In this document: in pieces, positions 1 to 5,230 of the stretch
How positions within the stretch are numbered: the first letter of the stretch is position 1
Layout of the letters: each line of letters starts with the position of its first letter
DNA from: Ignavibacteria bacterium
GTDB taxonomy: Bacteria; Bacteroidota; Ignavibacteria; Tepidaquicellales; Tepidaquicellaceae
DNA length: 5,869 nt
Reading direction: 5' to 3'
Assembly (NCBI GenBank): GCA_018058125.1
Contig: JAGPCH010000118.1
Location: 1 to 5,869, forward strand
Translations under genes and position numbers: made by a program
The notes under the pieces: generated by a model
What the model saw: the letters and a program-made list of their open reading frames with translations, nothing else
The model's database searches: none
Told to the model about the DNA's origin: nothing

Positions 1-1
1 T

Positions 2-589
2 CTCTGGACTATACCCGATAGAATAAGTCTGATTCCATCATGGGTAGCTTATTTTGCATGTCTAATGATGCTAATACCAATTACTGCAATCGGTTTTTCA
101 AAAGCAAAACCTTTATGGCTTAAAATAGAAAAGTATACATTGATTTTATTTTTAACATTTACGGCAATAGGTAATTCGTTGAATCTTTTGAACCTTGTAG
201 ATGACATGCTTTATAAATCTTCTGAGATAAATGGAATTCAGCTTCTTTCCTCAAGCGTAGCTGTCTGGATAATAAATGTATTGATGTTTTCTTTGCTTTA
301 CTGGCAGATCGACAGAGGCGGACCTGAAGAGAGACAAATCAAGAAGGATCAAAAAGCAGACTGGCTGTTTTCCGAAGAATCTGCTCCGGATAAATTTGGT
401 CCAAAAAACTGGAGTCCTGTGTTTGTAGATTATCTCTATCTTGGATATTCCACATCGACTGCATTCAGCACCACAGATACAATGCCGCTGTCAAAAAAAG
501 CAAAATTACTGATGATGCTTCAGAGTTTTATCTCACTGGTCATTATTGTAGTAGTAGGCGCGCGGGCAATTAATATTATTGGTAGCTGA
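2..589 (+). CDS. Multi-pass inner-membrane protein with pore-loop-like C-terminus (5' truncated)
   Basis: The reading frame is open from the first bases of the window, so the true start lies upstream; the ATG at 65 is internal, because the residues before it (beginning LWTIPDRISLIPSW) continue a typical amphipathic and then hydrophobic pattern. About 195 residues are visible. Hydrophobic segments lie near visible residues 13-32, 45-65, 80-100 and 168-190. Before the last one is a short conserved-looking stretch, DYLYLGYSTSTAFSTTDTMP, and then an Arg-containing helix ending ARAINII. I recognise this tail from a widespread family of uncharacterised bacterial membrane proteins. It is reminiscent of DUF1345 and of the pore-loop/last-helix arrangement of two-helix cation channels, but it lacks a canonical TVGYGD filter. 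Channel function is therefore only an inference. The protein is intact at its C-terminus and no obvious partner gene follows within 229 bp. Confidence 0.7.
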   Translation, partial: LWTIPDRISLIPSWVAYFACLMMLIPITAIGFSKAKPLWLKIEKYTLILFLTFTAIGNSLNLLNLVDDMLYKSSEINGIQLLSSSVAVWIINVLMFSLLYWQIDRGGPEERQIKKDQKADWLFSEESAPDKFGPKNWSPVFVDYLYLGYSTSTAFSTTDTMPLSKKAKLLMMLQSFISLVIIVVVGARAINIIGS

Positions 590-818
590 AAAAATTTAAG
601 AGCCTTCTGATCATAGAAAATTTATTCCTTAAATCGTTTTTTATGGAATAGTTAAACCGAAGAAATTTTTTACATTTTAAAAGATACGATGCTATCCCCA
701 ATTAAAGGAGAGGAATTCCTGCTAAATAAATAAATAAGATTTAATCAAATAACTCACAGCATAAAAGTTTAAATGCCAGGTTTAAAAGATAAAATTTTTA
801 TTAACGTAAATATTAAAA
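590..818. other. Non-coding gap with a weak stem-loop and an orphan Shine-Dalgarno-like motif
   Basis: No frame carries a plausible gene. An imperfect inverted repeat (625-633 against 640-648, eight of nine pairs, 6-base loop) lies 36 bases after the preceding stop. No T-run follows it, so it is at best a weak terminator. A strong purine motif, AAAGGAGAGG (704-713), has no ATG, GTG or TTG at a usable distance. The next gene starts more than 100 bases later and has no such motif. I see no convincing promoter for that gene here. Confidence 0.4.
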
Positions 819-1256
819 ATGAAAAAATTCATTTCTTCAGTATCTATATTTCTGTTAGTTTTATTATTTATCAATTGCTCCGGCAGTGATCCCGCACCGG
901 AAAAGATCACAGAGTCAGTGATAATAGATAAAGTAGCAAAGTCATCCGGTATAACCAGAAGTCAGGCACAGATTGGTTTGAGCGCATTGATGAAGCTTTC
1001 GGAAGAAAAACTGTCTCCAGAAGAATTCACCACGCTCAATAAAGATTTTCCCGGAGGTGATAATCTTTATAAATTTGCTTCTGATCTTGGATTTAACAAC
1101 GGTACAATAAAAACTCAGGCTGACATTGTTCAGATATTAGTGAACTTAGGTGTGAATCCTGTCGATGCCGGGAAATTTCTTTCTTCTGTTTTAAGTGTTT
1201 CAAAAAATCTTGAGGGCGGAGTTTCCGAATTAATATCTAAAGTTTATGAAAGGTGA
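819..1256 (+). CDS. Small lipoprotein with DUF2780-like domain
   Basis: The 145-residue product begins with Lys-Lys, a hydrophobic stretch (residues 4-18) and a lipobox-like F-I-N-C with Cys20, followed by SGSDPAPE. This indicates export and lipidation by signal peptidase II. The start is secure, because an in-frame TAA lies at 807-809 and no other ATG falls between. The mature part (about 30-143) is helical. It holds the pattern SGITRSQAQIGLSALMKL (43-60), then KLSPEEFTTL and FPGGDNL (77-83), then a LVNLGVNPVDAGKFLSSVL segment (107-125). This order, with a Q-A-x-x-G-L helix, a P-G-x-D turn and a second helix ending before a glycine, is what I remember of DUF2780, whose function is unknown. 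There is no ribosome-binding site, only an A-rich leader, as is common in Bacteroidota-like genomes. The gene appears complete and stands alone. The lipoprotein call is firm; the family name is moderately sure. Confidence 0.75.
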   Translation: MKKFISSVSIFLLVLLFINCSGSDPAPEKITESVIIDKVAKSSGITRSQAQIGLSALMKLSEEKLSPEEFTTLNKDFPGGDNLYKFASDLGFNNGTIKTQADIVQILVNLGVNPVDAGKFLSSVLSVSKNLEGGVSELISKVYER

Positions 1257-1286
1257 TCGGTTCTATCTTAAAAACAACATTTAATT

Positions 1287-1445
1287 TTAATGCCTGATCT
1301 CTTTAATTTTAGCTAATATCCAGCTTTTCCACAGCAAACCTGTTGAATTTTCAATTGCGTATTCAAGATCGTTTAAAATATCTTTCTTCCCGGATTCTTT
1401 ATAACTTATTAAACCGGTGGCGTACTTTATTCTCTCGGAGGTTTT
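1287..1445 (-). pseudogene. 3' relic of an unrecognised gene (minus strand)
   Basis: Read on the minus strand from 1445 down to the TAA at 1287-1289, the frame is open for 52 codons. It gives a protein-like C-terminus with regular helical spacing: GLISYKESGKKD, then ILNDLEYAIENSTG, then LLWKSWILAKIKEIRH. There is no ATG, GTG or TTG at its beginning, and an in-frame TGA lies at 1446-1448, so it cannot be an intact gene. From about 1413 upward the same DNA encodes the arylsulfatase relic on the other strand, so the genuine relic is probably only about 1287-1412. The alternating charged and hydrophobic residues suggest a TPR-like or other all-helical tail, but I do not recognise the family. The coding look is a judgement by eye; a chance open frame of this length is possible in AT-rich DNA. 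Confidence 0.4.
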
Positions 1446-1805
1446 TCAGGCGGACTGACTTTGTTTATGGAAAACGGGAAAGTAGTTTATGAATACAATA
1501 TGATGATGATTGAAAGATATACAGGAGAAACAAAGGATGCGCTTTCTGAGGGAAAACATCTGATAGAAGTTGTAACAAACGTACTTACTCCAAAACCATT
1601 ATCTGAAGCAACAGTTACTATAAATGTTGACGGAAAAGAGCAAGCGGTAATAAAAGTCGGGAGAACTGTACCTGCAGCTTTCACTGCCAGCGAATCATTT
1701 AATGTCGGGATTGATCTCGGCTCTCCGGTTTCAGCAAGATATTTTGAGAAAGCTCCGTTTAAGTTTGACGGAAAGATCAATACTGTAAAAATCGATCTTA
1801 TCTGA
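1413..1805 (+). pseudogene. C-terminal remnant of an arylsulfatase
   Basis: The frame is open from just after a TAA at 1410-1412 to the TGA at 1803-1805, about 130 codons. The peptide opens TGGVLYSLGGFSGGLTLFME and continues NGKVVYEYN, GKHLIEV, a short strand with VDGKEQA, then RTVPAAF and GIDLGSPVS, ending FKFDGKINTVKIDLI. This is the pattern I know from the C-terminal beta-rich domain of long (about 750-800 residue) formylglycine-dependent arylsulfatases. In those enzymes, GVL-x-x-x-GG-x-x-GG-x-x-L-x-x-x-x-GK-x-x-Y-x-YN is followed by a D-x-G-S-P-V-S segment. The catalytic N-terminal domain, with its C-x-P-x-R sulfatase signature, is absent. Homology-like sequence begins before the nearest ATG (1467) or TTG (1461), neither of which has a ribosome-binding site. 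I therefore read this as a truncated gene rather than a free-standing small protein. The remaining frame is uninterrupted, so the loss may be recent, or the join could be an assembly error. Confidence 0.8.
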
Positions 1806-1864
1806 TTTCAGAAAATAATTCACCGCTACGGATTGGTTAAGGGATTTTTTGATTCTGGAACCAT

Positions 1865-1880
1865 ATCCGCAGCGGCGGAT
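1865..1880. terminator. Short GC-rich hairpin after the sulfatase remnant
   Basis: ATCCGC (1865-1870) pairs perfectly with GCGGAT (1875-1880) around a four-base AGCG loop. It lies 60 bases after the sulfatase stop and is among the most GC-rich spots of an otherwise AT-rich gap. No clean T-run follows (CGGATCTTTG), so intrinsic termination is only a possibility. Confidence 0.25.
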
Positions 1881-1889
1881 CGGATCTTT

Positions 1890-1918
1890 GTAAATAAATT
1901 TATGAATTTTTTATTTAC
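1890..1918. repeat. 9-bp perfect inverted repeat upstream of the transporter gene
   Basis: GTAAATAAA (1890-1898) and TTTATTTAC (1910-1918) are exact reverse complements separated by 11 bases, ending 51 bases before the transporter ATG. The position would suit a regulator-binding site or a weak stem-loop, but AT-rich arms like these arise easily by chance. Confidence 0.25.
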
Positions 1919-1969
1919 CGATTACAAATTACTTTCATACATCTACAATTTGAAAAATAATAACTTATC

Positions 1970-2824
1970 ATGGCTGAGATACTTTTAAATATAATAGGCA
2001 TAAGCGCATTAATAGCTGTACCTTCGAATTCAATTCTACTTGGATTGAATTCCGGAAAGCTGAACTTCAGAGAAATTTTTAGTAAAAAGAAGATTCTGAT
2101 CAAGTATATTCTTACAATGTTTGTGATTACACCTTTACTTGTAGTAATTTTATTTTTAACCATTGGTCCATATAATGGCGTATGGACGGCTATGTTCATT
2201 ATTGCAGTTACACCTGCAGCGCCTTCTATTGTAAAGTATATAGACAAACTGGGATGCGATAAGAATATAAGCCTTGCCTGGTTGGTAATTACAATTTTTC
2301 TTTCCCTGATTTTCGTCCCACTAAACTTGCTAATAGTTGAAAACATTGTGAATATGGATATTGATCTCAGCGTTTTTCCTGTTTTTATTAAATTAATGAC
2401 TTTATTTATCATACCTATTTTAGCTGGTTTTCTTTTCTCGAAATATTTTAAAGATAAAGTGCCAATAATAACAAAGTTCCTGGAACCGGTTTCAAAACTG
2501 GCAATGATCGCATTAGTACTTTCGCTTTTGATCATTGCAGTTCCGTTAATGATAAAAGCAGGAATTTTTCAGATTTTGTTGATATTGATATTTATACTGA
2601 TTGCCTTGACTATCGCGCATATTATGGGATCTCCCGATCAGGCTTACGGACCGATACTTCCTTATTCCGTCATACTTCGCCTCCCGGCACCGGCAATAGT
2701 AATTTCCCAGGTGAATCATACCGTCCAGAAACACATGGTTGTAATTATTTCTTTCACGATCATTGGAATAATTGTGATCAGTATTTACAATAAGATCTTT
2801 TTCGGAAAAAAATCTTCAAAATAA
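1970..2824 (+). CDS. BASS-family (bile acid:sodium symporter-like) transporter
   Basis: This 284-residue integral membrane protein has about eight or nine hydrophobic segments (near residues 4-26, 42-64, 70-85, 100-123, 136-157, 175-196, 199-218 and 256-275), slightly short of the usual 300-330 residues. Family-like features are the FIIAVTPAAPSIVKYIDKLG region (76-95), where the discontinuous helix with its T-P-x-A-P motif is expected. The second is HIMGSPDQAYGPILPYSVIL, followed by RLPAPAI (217-243). I align that second region with the H-x-L-G-G-P-D-P...R-H-P-x-x-A stretch of uncharacterised BASS members. Such proteins move organic anions across the inner membrane, usually with sodium; the substrate here cannot be told. 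The RHP position is RLP, so this is a divergent branch. The ATG at 1970 fits the hydrophobic start and has no Shine-Dalgarno sequence. The nearest upstream gene is the broken sulfatase, 164 bp away. Membrane transporter is near certain; the family is likely. Confidence 0.75.
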   Translation: MAEILLNIIGISALIAVPSNSILLGLNSGKLNFREIFSKKKILIKYILTMFVITPLLVVILFLTIGPYNGVWTAMFIIAVTPAAPSIVKYIDKLGCDKNISLAWLVITIFLSLIFVPLNLLIVENIVNMDIDLSVFPVFIKLMTLFIIPILAGFLFSKYFKDKVPIITKFLEPVSKLAMIALVLSLLIIAVPLMIKAGIFQILLILIFILIALTIAHIMGSPDQAYGPILPYSVILRLPAPAIVISQVNHTVQKHMVVIISFTIIGIIVISIYNKIFFGKKSSK

Positions 2825-3083
2825 AAATTTTGAATTTTAATTTACTCCCGGATTAAATATTAAAACTGATTATAATTTTGAAAATGATCAGTGACCCGAA
2901 TTCAATTCAAATACTACCTGAATATTATTTTATCTGTTTACAGACATAATGCAATTTCTTTAGCTCTGCAAATCTGATCATATTACCTCATAATAAATTT
3001 TTTTGCCAAATATTACCGGAAAAAACATTCATAAACATTTTTTAGAAAATCATTATAAACTAACTCAAATAAAAATTACATTA
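2825..3083. other. Non-coding, very AT-rich region between the transporter and the envelope cluster
   Basis: About 340 bases separate the transporter stop from the ATG at 3167, and no frame looks coding. Small symmetric elements occur: AAAATT/AATTTT just after the stop, TTTAAT...ATTAAA around 2838-2858, and TCTG-TTTA-CAGA at 2933-2944. None has the GC stem plus T-run of an intrinsic terminator. A TAATTTTG box at 2873-2880 has no TTG at the right distance upstream. The region could hold a transcription end and regulatory sites, but nothing is firm. Confidence 0.4.
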
Positions 3084-3114
3084 TTGTTTGCAAAAAATAA
3101 TTAAAGTAATTTTG
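3084..3114 (+). promoter_or_regulatory. Bacteroidota-type promoter for the envelope cluster
   Basis: TTG (3084-3086), a 20-base spacer, and TAATTTTG (3107-3114) match the Bacteroidota sigma-factor consensus of a -33 TTG or TTTG and a -7 TAnnTTTG separated by about 17-23 bases. Transcription would begin near 3121, giving a leader of about 45 bases before the ATG at 3167. A second TTTG (3087-3090) gives a 16-base spacer, which fits less well. Such boxes occur by chance in AT-rich DNA, but the position directly upstream of a three-gene cluster supports this one. Confidence 0.5.
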
Positions 3115-3166
3115 TTAAATTCTTCAGCGATCTCACGACGTTGTTTAAAATAATTTGATTGAAAAT

Positions 3167-4423
3167 ATGAAATTAAAAATTTTGCTGCTATTATTAATTC
3201 TTCTGTCAGGAAAAATAACAATTGCGCAAGACTCTCAAAAAACAACATTTCAAACTGACAGTGCCTGGAGTGCAAATCAAAATGACATTAAAAAAATATT
3301 GAATCATATTTTCGGAAGTAAGAAAAGCAATCTTGAACCGATTAAGATCATTCAAACGGAAAGGGATTTTATAATGAGCATACTCCCCGGGATCTCCTAC
3401 AATCCTGCAAACGGAGTTATTTTCGGAGTATCACTTTCAGCTTCCTGGTTCAATGGACCTCATAAAACAACAACCAACTCAGCATTTGTTTCAAGTGTTT
3501 CTTATACAACCAATAGTCAGTTCAGACTTTCGGTTCAAAATAATGTATTCTTTAAAAATAATGATTGGAATTTTCAGGGAGACTGGAGATTATGGAATTA
3601 TAATCAGAAGACTTACAGTCTTGGGACAAATACACCTGATAGTAATGAGCAAAATATGAATTTTCAATTTATAAGGCTAAATCAAAACGCCTTGAAGAAA
3701 ATGTATAAAGGATGGTTTGCGGGTTTTGGTTACAGTCTCGAGTATTACAATAAAGTTTCAGCTGTTGACAGTAATAATATAGCTATTTATCCGAATTACA
3801 ATAATAATTACAACAGGCTTCATGATTATGATACTACAAGCTATATTTCTTCGGGCTTTGTTATCACTTCAGCATTTGATACCAGAGATAATACTATCAA
3901 TCCATACAAAGGAGTATTGTTACAGACAAACTATTATAATTACAACAAAGTTTTCGGGAGTTCAAACAACTGGCAGAAATTGTTTCTTGAGGGAAGAGCT
4001 TATATTAATTTAAGAGATTTTAGAAATCCATATATACTGGCATTCTGGTTTATGGGGGATCTTGCCCTAAGCGGAAAAGCGCCTTATATGTCTTTGCCTG
4101 CAATCGGTTGGGATAAATACAATGCCACCGGAAGAGGTTATATTCAGGGAAGATTCAGAGGTTCGAGTATGCTCTATGCTGAATTCGCCAACAGGATCAA
4201 TCTGTCAAAAAGCGGATTATTCGGAATAGTTGTCTTTGGTAATGTAAATACTTTCAGTGATGCTGATACAGGACAGAATCTTCTGGATTATATTAATCCG
4301 GCAGGCGGAATTGGAATAAGAATAAAGTTTGACAGTAAATCCAGAACCAATCTCGGTATTGATTATGCAATTGGAAAATATAACTCCAGCGGAGTGTTTC
4401 TTTCACTTGGTGAATTCTTTTAA
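3167..4423 (+). CDS. Omp85/BamA-TamA family outer-membrane beta-barrel without POTRA domains
   Basis: I choose the ATG at 3167 over the TTG at 3155, because it gives a clean signal peptide: MKLK, a Leu/Ile-rich core, and cleavage after the A in ITIAQD (about residue 20). That leaves 418 residues. After a 45-residue linker, a barrel starts near residue 68 (ILPGISYNPANG). Alternating hydrophobic and polar strands continue to the end, which is a terminal Phe pair as in outer-membrane barrels. Two Omp85 (bacterial surface antigen) hallmarks are visible: FDTRDNTINPYKG (about 237-249) and the L6 loop motif GRGYIQGRFRG (322-332), the counterpart of VRGF/Y. The linker is far too short for POTRA repeats, so this is a barrel-only member. 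BamA inserts outer-membrane proteins; what barrel-only homologues do is not settled. It is first in a likely operon: the next ATG is 33 bp downstream. The barrel family is quite sure, the role unknown. Confidence 0.85.
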   Translation: MKLKILLLLLILLSGKITIAQDSQKTTFQTDSAWSANQNDIKKILNHIFGSKKSNLEPIKIIQTERDFIMSILPGISYNPANGVIFGVSLSASWFNGPHKTTTNSAFVSSVSYTTNSQFRLSVQNNVFFKNNDWNFQGDWRLWNYNQKTYSLGTNTPDSNEQNMNFQFIRLNQNALKKMYKGWFAGFGYSLEYYNKVSAVDSNNIAIYPNYNNNYNRLHDYDTTSYISSGFVITSAFDTRDNTINPYKGVLLQTNYYNYNKVFGSSNNWQKLFLEGRAYINLRDFRNPYILAFWFMGDLALSGKAPYMSLPAIGWDKYNATGRGYIQGRFRGSSMLYAEFANRINLSKSGLFGIVVFGNVNTFSDADTGQNLLDYINPAGGIGIRIKFDSKSRTNLGIDYAIGKYNSSGVFLSLGEFF

Positions 4424-4456
4424 ATATTATTTATTAAATGAATTAATTAAAATTAA

Positions 4457-5203
4457 ATGTTAATTAAAAAATCGAAATGCTTAATTGCAGTTTTCGCATT
4501 TGCTATTCTGATGCAAAGTACAAAATCTTACTCGCAGTTTGATTCAATGGCGGTTAGTACTCTGGATAACATGAGCATGTTTATCAACGGAATCAAATCG
4601 TGCAGCTTTAAAATTGATATTGAGTATGACAAATACAGCAATGCAACCGGTCTGATAAAGCACTCAAATCAAGGATCTGCTTTTATGCGCGGACCAAATA
4701 AGTTAAGAGTTAACACAATAGGAGATAACGGGCAAAAAGAATTCTATTACAACGGTAAGGATTTTGTCTATTATTCAAAAGATAATAACCAATATTCTAC
4801 CTTACCTGCACCTTCAACAAATATTGAAACTATAGATATGTTAAGTAATGATTACGGTTTTGATTTTCCGGCTGCAGATTTTTTCTATCCGTATTTTGTG
4901 GATGATCTTATTGAGGCATCAAATAATCTGATCTATCTGGGAAATACAATGGTGAATGGTAAAGAATGTTTTCACATAGCCGGAACGGCTAAAGACGGAT
5001 CGAAGACATATCAGTTCTGGATTTTAAATGATCAAACCTTTCTTCCTGTAAAGTTAGTTATTGTTTATACCGGGATGACAGGAAATCCCCAGTATGAAGC
5101 AATTATAAGTGACTGGGAGATTAATCCTTCTTTGAACGATGATATGTTTGAATTTAAAGCTCCAGCAGATTCTAAATCAGTAATACTTAAAAAGAAAAAT
5201 TAA
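4457..5203 (+). CDS. DUF2092 family exported protein (LolA-like)
   Basis: The product has 248 residues, with an N-terminal signal peptide (positive residues 4-7, hydrophobic core about 8-19, likely cleavage near YSQ-FDS at 25-28). The mature part follows the DUF2092 pattern as I remember it: DNMSMFINGIKSCSFK (37-52), RGPNKLRV (78-85), FYYNGKDFVYYS (96-107), and YSTLPAP with IDMLSNDYGFDFPAADFFYP (126-145). After these come VNGKECFHIA (166-175), FWILNDQTFLPVKLVIVYTG (187-206), a PQYEAIISDW strand and DDMFEFKAPA. Length and motif order look complete. The family is of unknown function and is predicted to be periplasmic with a LolA/LolB-like half-barrel, a shape used elsewhere to carry lipid or lipoprotein. 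A shuttle role here is inference. The start has no Shine-Dalgarno sequence. It lies 33 bp after the barrel gene and 27 bp before the next gene, in keeping with co-transcription. Confidence 0.8.
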   Translation: MLIKKSKCLIAVFAFAILMQSTKSYSQFDSMAVSTLDNMSMFINGIKSCSFKIDIEYDKYSNATGLIKHSNQGSAFMRGPNKLRVNTIGDNGQKEFYYNGKDFVYYSKDNNQYSTLPAPSTNIETIDMLSNDYGFDFPAADFFYPYFVDDLIEASNNLIYLGNTMVNGKECFHIAGTAKDGSKTYQFWILNDQTFLPVKLVIVYTGMTGNPQYEAIISDWEINPSLNDDMFEFKAPADSKSVILKKKN

Positions 5204-5230
5204 TTTTATAAATTTAATCTTCCAGGAATT

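Noticed and set aside
772..895. Short ORF from ATG 772 overlapping the lipoprotein start
   Set aside because: It is out of frame with the lipoprotein, has no ribosome-binding site, and gives no signal-like or domain-like peptide.
1487..1780. 97-codon minus-strand open frame
   Set aside because: It is the shadow of the arylsulfatase C-terminal remnant, which matches a known family pattern on the plus strand.
1915..2535. 206-codon minus-strand open frame
   Set aside because: It is antisense to the hydrophobic transporter gene, whose plus-strand product has coherent membrane segments. The minus product has no recognisable pattern.
2873..2880. TAATTTTG box just after the transporter gene
   Set aside because: It matches a Bacteroidota -7 element, but no TTG or TTTG lies 17-23 bases upstream and the next gene starts almost 290 bases later.
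3155..3166. TTG at 3155 as start of the barrel gene
   Set aside because: It would add MIEN before a canonical signal peptide that begins at the ATG at 3167; the ATG is the better start.
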